Shown here one piece after another: positions 8,001 through 16,002 of a stretch of DNA of 64,000 nt. Made by a program: the position numbers and the translations under genes. The notes below the pieces were generated by a model. It worked only from the letters and a program-made list of their open reading frames with translations. It did not search any database and was not told where the DNA came from. The stretch lies in NCBI RefSeq assembly GCF_001418655.1, contig NZ_LIQZ01000116.1, positions 51,304-115,303 of the forward strand, in the 5' to 3' direction. The DNA is from Streptomyces phaeochromogenes. GTDB lineage: Bacteria > Actinomycetota > Actinomycetes > Streptomycetales > Streptomycetaceae. How positions within the stretch are numbered: the stretch's first letter is position 1; every line of letters begins with the position of its first letter.

Positions 8001-8291
8001 GTGCTCTCCCGGGCGGACGTGTACGCGCACACCGCGCTCTGGGAGGGAGCGCCGATGACACTGCTCGCGGCGATGGGGCTGGGGCGGCCGGTGGTGGCGC
8101 GGCGCGTCCCGGCGCTGGAGTCTCTGGGCCTGCCTGGTCCGGTCGGCACACCGGGAGAACCGGCGGCAGAGGCCGTCGCCCCGCTGACGCACGGTCCGGG
8201 CGAGGGTACCGACGAGAGGCCGGCCGAGCTGTTCCTCGAACACAGCCCGGAGCGACGGCGGACGATGCTGCGGCACGTGTACGGCCAGTGA
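8001..8291 (+). pseudogene. remnant of a GT4-type glycosyltransferase, C-terminal end only
   Basis: The 96-residue frame begins LSRADVYAHTALWEGAPMT and continues LLAAMGLGRPVVARRVPAL. This is the nucleotide-sugar-binding C-terminal motif of GT-B family 4 glycosyltransferases (A-D-V-x-x-x-T-x-x-E-G-x-P-x-x-x-L-E-A-M), with the usual glutamate of the EAM element replaced by alanine. An in-frame stop precedes it and the N-terminal domain is absent. It ends with a plausible C-terminus and a natural stop. With the SDR piece just upstream it looks like debris of a deleted polysaccharide or glycoside locus. Confidence 0.5.
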
Positions 8292-8466
8292 CCACCGCCC
8301 GGTCCCGGCGATCGGGCCGGGTCGCATGCGTCGGAGACAGTGATGCGGGCGAAACCGAAGGCGGCTTCCCCCGCATCCATACTCGGCCTGACGAGGACCG
8401 CCGAACTCTCGCAGAAGGCCCTCTCACGGGCACGTCGGGCGGGACATCCGAATCTGGCCGCCCGAG

Positions 8467-9456
8467 TCAGGGCACTATGACGATCTTCCGCCCCTGGCCC
8501 GCGGCGAACTGGGCGAGTGCCTGCGGGTAGTCGTCCAGCGGGAGACGGTGGCTGATGAACACCTGGGGGTCGAGCACTCCCGTGGCGAAGAGATCCGCAG
8601 CGCGTTCGAAGCTGTGCAGGACGGCCATGGATCCGGTGATGGTGATCTCCTGGTTGTAGATGCGGTACGGCGAGATGGTGGCCGTTGTCGCGTAGTCCGA
8701 GACGCCGAACTGCAGGAATGTCCCCGCCTTCGCGACGCGGTCCAGGCCGTCCTGGATGGCGGCCGCGTTGCCGGTTGCGTCGATCACCACCTCCCAGCCG
8801 CCACGCTGCTGGAACTCCTCCGCCGAGGCAGCCGCCCTCGAACAGCCCAGTTTCTCGGCAGTGGCGAGGCGTTCGGGGTTGAGGTCGATGACATCCACCG
8901 AAGCGGCACCGGTGCGCTTGGCCAGCTCCAGCATCATCAGGCCCATGGTGCCGCTGCCATAGATGAGTACGTTCGCCCCCAACCTGGCGTTGAGCACGTC
9001 GTATCCCCGTACCGCGCAGGAAAGCGGCTCGATGAGGGCGGCGTTCGCCATGTCGACATGTTCGGGCAGCCGGACGCAGTTGGCGACAGGGGCCACGGCG
9101 AATTCCGCGGCGCCGCCGGCAACGGTGACGCCGATCGCGGCCCACCGGTCACAGAGGTTGTTGCGGCCGTTGCGGCAGTAGCGGCACTCGTTGCAGTACA
9201 GCGAGGGGTCGACGGCGACCCGGTCGCCGACGGCGAGTTCCGTCACCTCGGTGCCGATACCGACGACCTCTCCGGCGAATTCGTGGCCGGGGACGATGGG
9301 CAGTCTCGGCGCGAACTCGCCCTGGAGGATGTGCAGGTCCGTGCCGCACAGTCCGCAGGCGGCCACGTCCACCACGACCTCGCGCGGCCCTGGGGTGGGG
9401 TCAGGGACTGTGGTGACAGTGACCTTGCCGGGGGCTTCTATGACGGCGGCTTTCAC
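8467..9456 (-). CDS. zinc-dependent polyol/alcohol dehydrogenase (sorbitol dehydrogenase-like)
   Basis: 329 residues of the medium-chain dehydrogenase family. Catalytic zinc ligands are visible as Cys37 (in CGLCGTD) and His58-Glu59 (GHE); four structural-zinc cysteines are at 88, 91, 94 and 102; the NAD-binding fold shows YGSGTMGLMMLELAKRTGA. It would oxidise a polyol such as sorbitol, mannitol or arabitol to the ketose. The GTG start at 9456 overlaps the stop of the upstream permease by four bases and has AGGAG upstream, so it is translationally coupled as the last gene of the DeoR-binding protein-permease operon. The exact polyol is not readable from the sequence. Confidence 0.88.
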   Translation of the reverse strand: MKAAVIEAPGKVTVTTVPDPTPGPREVVVDVAACGLCGTDLHILQGEFAPRLPIVPGHEFAGEVVGIGTEVTELAVGDRVAVDPSLYCNECRYCRNGRNNLCDRWAAIGVTVAGGAAEFAVAPVANCVRLPEHVDMANAALIEPLSCAVRGYDVLNARLGANVLIYGSGTMGLMMLELAKRTGAASVDVIDLNPERLATAEKLGCSRAAASAEEFQQRGGWEVVIDATGNAAAIQDGLDRVAKAGTFLQFGVSDYATTATISPYRIYNQEITITGSMAVLHSFERAADLFATGVLDPQVFISHRLPLDDYPQALAQFAAGQGRKIVIVP

Positions 9457-10340
9457 TTGACTGCTCCTAGGGACAGGCCGCGAACCAACTTGTCCTGGGC
9501 AGCCCAGCCGGCGATGAGGACAGGCAGGGACACCAGGGTGGCGGCGGCGCACAGACGGGCGAGGAAGAGCCCCTCGTTGGTGATGAACCCGACGAGGAAG
9601 ACGGGCGCGGTGGAGGCGTTGGTGGCGGTGAGGTTGACGGCGAAGAGGAACTCGTTCCAGCTGAAGATGAAGCAGATCAGCGCGGTGGCAGCGAGTCCGG
9701 GCATGGCGACGGGGCCGACGATGCGCAGCAGCACCGTGGGCAGACCCGCGCCGTCGACCTCGGCGGCTTCCAGGATCTCCTTGGGGACTTCGGCGAGGAA
9801 GGAGCGCATCATCCACACCGCGATCGGCAGGTTCATGGCGGTGTAGAGGATGATCAGTGTCCAGACGTTGTCCAGCATCCCGGCGTCCTTGACGATCAGG
9901 TACACCGGCAGCAGCGCCGCGATGGCGGGGAGGAACTTCGTGGACAGGAAGAAGAACATCACGTCGGTCCACTTCTCGACCGGCTTGATGGACAGCGCGT
10001 AGGCCGCCGGCACCGCCAGAGCGAGCACCAACAGCGTCGAAATCACGCTCGCCATGGCCGAGTTGAGAAGGTACGGGGTGATGTCCCGGCCCAGCAGCAG
10101 CTCGTACTGGTCCAGGGTGAAGGGCGCGAGCAGGCTGGGCGGGTTGGTGGCGGCGTCGGCCTCCTGGTGGAAGGAGGTCAGCACCATCCACGCGACCGGG
10201 GCGAAGAAGGCCAGCGTGGCCAGCCAGGCGGCGAAGGTCCACCCCGGTGTCAGCCGCGGCGGGCCGCCGTGGTCGTCCTTGCGGCGGAGGAACTTCCTGA
10301 GCCCCGTCCTGGGGTCGGGGACTGCTGCGTGCGTGGTCAT
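9453..10340 (-). CDS. carbohydrate ABC transporter permease, MalG type
   Basis: 295 residues with about six membrane helices, beginning with FAAWLATLAFFAPVAWMVLT, and the permease EAA loop EAAEVDGAGLPTVLLRIVGP near residue 190, which docks to the ATPase. It is the second membrane subunit of a CUT1 sugar or polyol importer. It overlaps the upstream permease by four bases and the dehydrogenase by four bases. No ATPase gene is in the operon, as is usual for streptomycete CUT1 systems that share MsiK. Confidence 0.9.
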   Translation of the reverse strand: MTTHAAVPDPRTGLRKFLRRKDDHGGPPRLTPGWTFAAWLATLAFFAPVAWMVLTSFHQEADAATNPPSLLAPFTLDQYELLLGRDITPYLLNSAMASVISTLLVLALAVPAAYALSIKPVEKWTDVMFFFLSTKFLPAIAALLPVYLIVKDAGMLDNVWTLIILYTAMNLPIAVWMMRSFLAEVPKEILEAAEVDGAGLPTVLLRIVGPVAMPGLAATALICFIFSWNEFLFAVNLTATNASTAPVFLVGFITNEGLFLARLCAAATLVSLPVLIAGWAAQDKLVRGLSLGAVK

Positions 10341-11302
10341 CGGGAGACCTCCTCGCGGAACAGTGACGCGATGGTCCGCAGGGCGAACGTGGCGACGACG
10401 ATGGAACCGATCACCACGACCACGCCGGCGGCGGCTGCCTCGCCGTACTCGTACTTGCGGAACATGGTCAGGTAGATCTCGTAGGGCAGGTTGGTCGTCT
10501 GGGAGCCGGGACCGCCCTGGGTGATGGTGAAGACGGCGTCGAAGGTCTGCACGACATAGATCGTGCCGAGCAGGACGCCCAGTTCGATGTACTGGCGCAG
10601 GTGCGGCAGGGTGATGAAGCGGAAGGTCGCCATGGCCGACGCTCCGTCGACGCGGGCCGCCTCCAGGACGTCACCGGGCTGCGCCTGCAGACCGGCCAGC
10701 AGGATGAGCATCATGAACGGGGTCCACTGCCACACCAGCGCGACGACGACGGCCGGCATCGCCGAGTTCGACACCCAGTCGATGGTGGGGCCGTTCTCGG
10801 CTCCGAAGAGCCGGTAGACGGCGTTGAGGGTGCCGTTGAGGAGGCCGTAGTCGGGGTTGTAGATGGCGTGCTTCCACAGCAGTGCCGCTGCGACGGGCAT
10901 GACCAGGAACGGTGTGATGAGCAGGGTGCGGGCCAGGCCCCGGCCGGGAAAGCGGCGGTCGAGGAGGAGTGCCAGACCCAGCCCGAGGACCATGCTGATG
11001 CTCACCACCGACGCGGTGAGCACGATGGTGTTCAGTACCGCCGTGCGCAGCCTTTCGTCGGTGAAGACGAAGGCGTAGTTGGACAGGCCGGTGAAGTGCC
11101 TCTCGCCCGGCTTGAGGATGTTCCACTGGAGGGTCGAGATGATCAGCGTGGCCACGAAGGGCAGTTGCGTCACGATGACCGTGAAGATCAGCGCCGGCAG
11201 CAGCGGGAGGCGCCGACGCCACTTGTGCACCGTTTCGCGCTTGCCTGGCTGATGCGGAGGGTGTGCGCGCACCGCTCTGGGCGCGGGAATGAGCGTGGTC
11301 AT
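10337..11302 (-). CDS. carbohydrate ABC transporter permease, MalF type
   Basis: 321 residues. A basic cytoplasmic N-terminus (KWRRRLPLLPALIF) leads into six membrane segments, with the EAA loop EAARVDGASAMATFRFITLP near residue 220. It is the first membrane subunit of the polyol importer and starts 85 bases after the binding-protein gene. The ATG at 11302 has AAGGA seven bases upstream; the open frame continues to 11380 without a better site. Confidence 0.9.
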   Translation of the reverse strand: MTTLIPAPRAVRAHPPHQPGKRETVHKWRRRLPLLPALIFTVIVTQLPFVATLIISTLQWNILKPGERHFTGLSNYAFVFTDERLRTAVLNTIVLTASVVSISMVLGLGLALLLDRRFPGRGLARTLLITPFLVMPVAAALLWKHAIYNPDYGLLNGTLNAVYRLFGAENGPTIDWVSNSAMPAVVVALVWQWTPFMMLILLAGLQAQPGDVLEAARVDGASAMATFRFITLPHLRQYIELGVLLGTIYVVQTFDAVFTITQGGPGSQTTNLPYEIYLTMFRKYEYGEAAAAGVVVVIGSIVVATFALRTIASLFREEVSR

Positions 11303-11387
11303 GAGGGGTCCTTGAGCCGGCCGGTGACGGCCGAGGGATGGGGAAGCGGTGCCCGGCCGGCGCCATGGCCGACCGGGCAAGGGGAGG

Positions 11388-12758
11388 TCACTGGTAGGTC
11401 TTGGCGGTTTCCTCCGCGAGCTTCTGGCCCTTGTCCAGAGCCTTGTCCACGCTCGTCTTGCCGGCGATGGCAGCGGAGATCTCCTGTGTCACCTTGGTGC
11501 CGAGATCCTGGAACTCGGGGACGGCCACGAACTGGACGCCCACCGTGGGCCGCGGCTGCACACCGGGGTCGGTCGGGTTCGCCTGCTCGATGGACTTCAG
11601 GGTGATGTCACCGAAGGCCGAGGCCGCCTTCTGGTACTCGGGAAGCTCGTAGGTGCTGGCCCGCTTCCCGGCGGGAACGCGCGACCAGCCGAGCTTCTCG
11701 CCGACGAGCTTCTCGTAGTCCTTGCCGGACGCCCAGAGCATGAACTTCGAGGCGGCGTCGGCCTTCTTGGTGGTCTTCGGCATCGCCCACGCCCAGGTCC
11801 ACAGCCAGCCGGAGCTGTCCGTCCTGTCCACCGGTGCGTACGAGTAGCCGACCTTGCCGGCGATCTTGCTGGACTTGGGGTCTTCCAAGGAACCGGCCGC
11901 GCTGGTCGCGTCGTACCACATCGCGACCTTGCCCTGGCTCAGTGCGTTCAGGCACTCGGTGAACCCGGCCTGCGGGGCACCCACCTCACCGTGCTTCCTG
12001 ACCAGGTCGACGTAGAAGTTCGTCGCCTTCTTGAACGCCGGGCTGTTGACCTGCGCCTTCCAGTCCTTGGTGAACCAGGTGCCGCCGAAGGTGTTGACCA
12101 CGGTCGTCAGCGGCGCGCCGAGCTCGCCCCAGCCGGCCAGACCGCGCAGACAGATGCCCTTCATCCCCGGGCGGGCGCCGTCGACCTTGGCCGCGATGTC
12201 GGCGACCTGCTGCCAAGTGGGCTTCTCGGGAACGGTGATGCCCTTCTCGGCCATCACCTCCTTGTTGTACATGAGCATGGAGGACTCGCCGTAGAACGGC
12301 AGGGCGTAGAGCTTGCCGTCGTCTCCGGACAGCGACTGGACCATGGGCTTGAGCAGGTCGGCCTCGTCGAAGGCGGAGTCCTTGCCGGCGTAGGAGCTCA
12401 GCTCGTGCAGCCAGCCGTTCTTGTGCCAGATGGGCACTTCGTAGGCGCCGATGGTGGCCACGTCGTACTGGCCTGCCTGGGTGGCGATGTCCTGGGTGAC
12501 TTTGTCGCGCAGCTCGTTCTCGGGAAGGATCGTGAAGTTCACCTTGACACCGGTGTCCTTCGTGAAGGTGTCCTTCGTCAGCTTCGCGATGTCCTCCATC
12601 TGCGGGTTGCCGACCATCAGCACATTGATGCTCTCGCCCCCGTCTCCGGAGCTCGACCCGCCGGCCCCGCTGCACGCTGCCAGCATCGAGCCTACGGCCA
12701 CGGCGGCGAGCACAGCGCGAGCGCTTCTCCCGGCGTGGGTGATCTTTCGGATGGTCAT
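11388..12758 (-). CDS. polyol/sugar-binding lipoprotein of a CUT1 ABC importer
   Basis: 456 residues. A lipobox (GSMLAAC, Cys29) marks it as a lipid-anchored extracytoplasmic solute-binding protein. The mature chain has the family-1 layout (NVLMVGNPQMEDIAKLTKDT at the start, LPFYGESSMLMYNKEVM in the first lobe and aromatic-rich SSGWLWTWAWAMPKTTKKAD in the second). Resemblance to the SmoE/MtlE group, together with the zinc dehydrogenase downstream, favours mannitol, sorbitol or arabitol. It starts 81 bases after the DeoR gene with a GGAG ribosome binding site. Confidence 0.9.
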   Translation of the reverse strand: MTIRKITHAGRSARAVLAAVAVGSMLAACSGAGGSSSGDGGESINVLMVGNPQMEDIAKLTKDTFTKDTGVKVNFTILPENELRDKVTQDIATQAGQYDVATIGAYEVPIWHKNGWLHELSSYAGKDSAFDEADLLKPMVQSLSGDDGKLYALPFYGESSMLMYNKEVMAEKGITVPEKPTWQQVADIAAKVDGARPGMKGICLRGLAGWGELGAPLTTVVNTFGGTWFTKDWKAQVNSPAFKKATNFYVDLVRKHGEVGAPQAGFTECLNALSQGKVAMWYDATSAAGSLEDPKSSKIAGKVGYSYAPVDRTDSSGWLWTWAWAMPKTTKKADAASKFMLWASGKDYEKLVGEKLGWSRVPAGKRASTYELPEYQKAASAFGDITLKSIEQANPTDPGVQPRPTVGVQFVAVPEFQDLGTKVTQEISAAIAGKTSVDKALDKGQKLAEETAKTYQ

Positions 12759-12839
12759 GGCTGACTCCAGAGGTGTTCGAGGGCATGGGAGGCCCAGGCC
12801 CGGTCGAGCGAGTGCGTGTGAGTTGGAGAAGGACGCAGG

Positions 12840-13601
12840 TCACACGCGGATGACCTGCGGCCCCAGGAGGAAGTAGCGATGGGCTTCGGACGCAGGAAGC
12901 CCGGTGTCGGTGACGATGGCCTCGATGTCTGCGATCTCAGCGAAACGGCAGAAGCTGGTCGCTCCGAACTTGTTGTGGACGCCCGAGAAGACCCGGCGTC
13001 GGGAAGCGGCCATGACCTGCGCCTTTACATCGCTCACAGCGGGGTCCGGAGTGGTGAGCCCCCATTGGCGAGAGATGCCGTTTGCGCCGACGTACGCCAG
13101 GTCGATGACGAGGCCGGACAGCATGTGGGTCGCCCAGTGATCAACTGTCGCCAGCGTGGCGCCTCGTACACGACCACCGAGCAGCAGCACGGTGACGCTC
13201 TCCACGGCGGCCAGGGTGCCGGCCGCGGCGAGGGAGGAGGTGATCACGGTCAGCGGACGGTCGCGGGGCAGAGCCGCGGCGATGAGCTGTGGGGTGTAGC
13301 CCTCGTCGATGTAAATCGTCTCCGCGTCACCGAGCAGCTCCACGGCGGCGGCAGCGATCCGCGACTTCTCCCTGACCTGGCTGGTGGTGCGGTAGGAGAG
13401 CGTTGTCTCGAAGCCGGCGCTCTCGACGGGGTAGGCGCCGCCGTGGGTTCGCCGCACCAGCCCGTGAGCATCCAGCAGGTTCAGGTCACGCCGCACGGTT
13501 TCCTTGGAGATACCCAGGTCGGCGGCGGTCTTGCCCACATCCACGGAGCCGACACGACGCGTGGCCTCCAGGATGGCGCGTCGGCGTTCTTCGGCGTCCA
13601 C
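12840..13601 (-). CDS. DeoR/GlpR-family repressor of the polyol operon
   Basis: 253 residues. The N-terminal winged helix carries the DeoR signature (DVGKTAADLGISKETVRRDL, then GLVRRTHGGAYP). The C-terminal sensor domain has the DeoR effector-site pattern in an unusual form, IYIDEGYT in place of the common D-x-G-T-T. Such repressors usually sense a sugar phosphate or polyol metabolite. The gene leads the operon regulator-binding protein-permeases-dehydrogenase, so it probably represses its own operon. The GTG start at 13601 has GGAGG eight bases upstream. Confidence 0.88.
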   Translation of the reverse strand: MDAEERRRAILEATRRVGSVDVGKTAADLGISKETVRRDLNLLDAHGLVRRTHGGAYPVESAGFETTLSYRTTSQVREKSRIAAAAVELLGDAETIYIDEGYTPQLIAAALPRDRPLTVITSSLAAAGTLAAVESVTVLLLGGRVRGATLATVDHWATHMLSGLVIDLAYVGANGISRQWGLTTPDPAVSDVKAQVMAASRRRVFSGVHNKFGATSFCRFAEIADIEAIVTDTGLPASEAHRYFLLGPQVIRV

Positions 13602-13695
13602 GGCGACACCTCCACTCCGCGATTCCGACCCGACACTCGGCCCGGCCTTTTCCGGTCTGGCGCATTTACGCCTTCACAGAGCCCGGCCCGTTCGG

Positions 13696-13736
13696 GTTCA
13701 TGCGGACTATTTATAAGCACGCACAGCCTCATGAAC
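13696..13736 (-). promoter_or_regulatory. polyol-operon promoter flanked by GTTCATG / CATGAAC inverted repeat
   Basis: Arms GTTCATG (13696-13702) and CATGAAC (13730-13736) are perfect inverted repeats 27 bases apart. Between them, on the minus strand, is a TATAAA -10 box (13715-13710) in an AT-rich patch, with TGTTCA at 13737-13732 as a possible -35. Half-sites bracketing a -10 box suit DeoR repression of the downstream operon. Confidence 0.5.
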
Positions 13737-13894
13737 AGGCAAAACGTCAGGAGTTCCATGACCGGATGTGACCGTTTCGAATGCGGTATTTCCGCAGACA
13801 GGGGCCTTCTTCGGCCAATAGCGGAGCAAGATCCCCACCCGGGTCGGCTCGGAACGTGCCCGTTTACTGCCTGCTCACCGACTGAGGCCGAGCC

Positions 13895-13924
13895 GATGAC
13901 GGTCATCAGCGGATGACGGTCATC
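13895..13924. repeat. two copies of the palindrome GATGAC-G-GTCATC
   Basis: A 13-base palindrome occurs at 13895-13907 and again at 13912-13924, a 17-base period. It lies between the polyol promoter and the 3' end of the HIT gene. It could be tandem operator sites or a terminator element for the HIT gene; there is no way to choose from sequence alone. Confidence 0.5.
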
Positions 13925-13947
13925 GTCGTGCGGCGGGGCGATGGTCG

Positions 13948-14391
13948 TCAGCGTTGCCCGGTGTCGAGGGCAGCGAGGCCGCCACGGACGGCTGCAGCCG
14001 TCATGTCGAGTTGGTCGCGTTCCTGGACGCGCCAGTCGGCATCGATGCGAAATGGGTCACCTTTGAAGCGGGGAAAGACATGCAGGTGAACGTGGAAAAC
14101 CTCCTGGAAGGCGGCTTCGCCGTCCGCGAGGAACAAGTTGACGCCCTCACATCGCAAGCCTGATCGACGCAGTGCGCGTCCGAGCTGATGCGCCACTTTC
14201 CAGACCTGGACCCCGACGTCCTCCTGAAGGTCCTCCAGTCCCACCGCGTGCGCCTTGGGGATGACCAGCAAGTGGCCCGGGGTGACGGGCTGGAGATCCA
14301 TGAAAGCGATCACTGATTCATCTTCGTGGACGATGCTGGCGTCCGCCTGACCCCTCGCTATTGCACAAAAGATGCATCCGTCGTCCGTCAC
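13948..14391 (-). CDS. HIT-family nucleotide-binding hydrolase
   Basis: 147 residues. It starts with CIFCAIARGQADASIVHEDE, the usual N-terminal beta hairpin of HIT proteins, and carries the histidine triad as HVHLHVFPR near residue 100. HIT proteins are small cytoplasmic nucleotide hydrolases or transferases acting on AMP-type phosphoramidates or dinucleotides. It stands alone on the minus strand with no obvious partner. The ATG at 14391 gives the normal family length. Confidence 0.9.
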   Translation of the reverse strand: MTDDGCIFCAIARGQADASIVHEDESVIAFMDLQPVTPGHLLVIPKAHAVGLEDLQEDVGVQVWKVAHQLGRALRRSGLRCEGVNLFLADGEAAFQEVFHVHLHVFPRFKGDPFRIDADWRVQERDQLDMTAAAVRGGLAALDTGQR

Positions 14392-14580
14392 GGGCTGCCC
14401 CCTCGAAGGCCCGAGTACCTCGTGCCGCTCACCACATCAGAGGCGACACCCAGGCGGCCAAGTCTGTCGGGCTCAGCACACCGCGATGACGTCCCGGCTA
14501 CCGCGCCCGCGCCGCCCTGGGAGGGGACTCGGCGCGTCCGTGCACGACGGCCGACCGGGCAGCTGCCCCGATGAAAACAG

Positions 14581-14616
14581 CGCTGCCGCGCCCCGAGGCC
14601 ATGGGACGCGGCAGCG
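14581..14616 (-). terminator. hairpin after the GS-P450 transcript
   Basis: Arms CGCTGCCGCG (14581-14590) and CGCGGCAGCG (14607-14616) are perfect and lengthen inward to 14 pairs with one mismatch. It lies 17 bases beyond the P450 stop at 14633. Confidence 0.7.
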
Positions 14617-14632
14617 ATTCTTGGGTCGGTCG

Positions 14633-15949
14633 TCAGGCGAGGGTCACCTCGACCGGCAGCTTCTTGATGCCGTTGACGAAGTTGGAGCGCACCCGGGGGA
14701 CGTCGCCGGCCAGTTTGATGTCGGCGATCCTCGGGATCAGCTCCTCGAACATGATGCGGATCTCGGTGCGGGCGAGGAGGTTGCCCAGGCAGAGGTGGGG
14801 GCTGCCCTTGCCGAAGGTGACGTGGTCGTTGTCGGTGCGGGCGACGTCCAGGTCGTAGGGGTTGTCGAAGACGTCCTCGTCGCGGTTGCCGGAGGCGAAC
14901 CACATGACGACCTTGTCGCCCTCCTTGACCTGCTTGCCGCCGAGTTCGACGTCGCGGGTGGCGGTGCGGCGGAAGTGGTAGACGGGGGAGGCCCAGCGCA
15001 GGAACTCCTCGACCGCGGTGGGAATCAGGGAGGGGTCGTCCTTGAGCCTGGCCAACTGCTCGGGGTGCTGGAGCAGGGCCAGCATCGAGTGGGAGATGGT
15101 GTGGCGGGTGGTCTCGTTGCCGGCCACGACCAGGAGCAGGAAGTAGTTGTCGAAGTCCTGCGCGGACAGCGGGACTCCGTCACGCGGGATGGTGTTGACC
15201 AGCTTCGACACCAGGTCCGTGCCGTCGCCGCCGCGCCGCTGACGGGCCAGCTCCCGTCCGTACTCGAAGACTTCGAGGGAGGCGGGGGAGCGGAAGGGCA
15301 GGTCGCGGTACTGCTCGCTCTCCGCGCTGTTCAGCAGGACGTCCGCGTAGTCGGGGTCGGTGTTGCCGATGATGCGGTTGCCCCAGTCGATGAGCCGCTG
15401 GTTGTCCTCCGGCGGTACGTCGAGCAGGCGTGCCAGCACGTTGATGGGGAAGTCGGCGGAGACGTCGGTGACGAAGTCGAAGGTGCCCTTGGCGAGGGCC
15501 GCGTCCAGGGTTTTCGCGGTCAGGCCGCGCAGGAAGTCGCCGTAGCTGTTGATGACACCCGCGCCGAACTGTCGCTGGATCACGCTGCGCATCGCGCGGT
15601 GTCGGACGCCGTCCAGCTCCAGGATGGAGGCACGTTTCTTGATCTGGTCCTCGTCGACCTCTTCAAGATTGACGAACCTCGTCGAGGTGAAGGTCTCCGC
15701 GTCGCGGTCGACGCGGGCGATGTCCGCGTGCCGGGTCACGGCCCAGAAGCCGGAGTTGGGGGCCTCCTCCGGCTGCCAGTGCACCGGGTCCTGGTGGCGC
15801 AGGGTGTGGAACATCCGCCATGGGGTGACGCCGTCGGCGAAGTTGTCGAGGTCGGCGAGGTCCACCCGGTCGAGCGGCATGGGCTCGTCGAGGGCGGCGC
15901 GCAACTCGGCGCGGGTGGTGGGGACGGCACGGGCAGTGGGACTGGTCAT
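14633..15949 (-). CDS. cytochrome P450
   Basis: 438 residues, a soluble bacterial class-I P450. The oxygen-activating I-helix motif AGNETTRH is at 276-283, the ExxR motif (EEFLR) at 314-318, and the heme-binding loop FGKGSPHLCLGN puts the thiolate cysteine at 387. It needs a ferredoxin and reductase, which are the first two genes of the divergent operon (17730-19146). It lies 53 bases after the glutamine-synthetase-like gene in the same transcript, so its substrate may be the gamma-glutamylated product of that enzyme. P450 and GS-like genes together are known from secondary-amine catabolism (the pip locus of mycobacteria), but nothing here fixes the substrate or the CYP family. Confidence 0.93.
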   Translation of the reverse strand: MTSPTARAVPTTRAELRAALDEPMPLDRVDLADLDNFADGVTPWRMFHTLRHQDPVHWQPEEAPNSGFWAVTRHADIARVDRDAETFTSTRFVNLEEVDEDQIKKRASILELDGVRHRAMRSVIQRQFGAGVINSYGDFLRGLTAKTLDAALAKGTFDFVTDVSADFPINVLARLLDVPPEDNQRLIDWGNRIIGNTDPDYADVLLNSAESEQYRDLPFRSPASLEVFEYGRELARQRRGGDGTDLVSKLVNTIPRDGVPLSAQDFDNYFLLLVVAGNETTRHTISHSMLALLQHPEQLARLKDDPSLIPTAVEEFLRWASPVYHFRRTATRDVELGGKQVKEGDKVVMWFASGNRDEDVFDNPYDLDVARTDNDHVTFGKGSPHLCLGNLLARTEIRIMFEELIPRIADIKLAGDVPRVRSNFVNGIKKLPVEVTLA

Positions 15950-16002
15950 GGTGGTGGATCTCCTGGGCGAGGACGACGAGGGCCGGCGGCCTTTCGGCGG
16001 GC

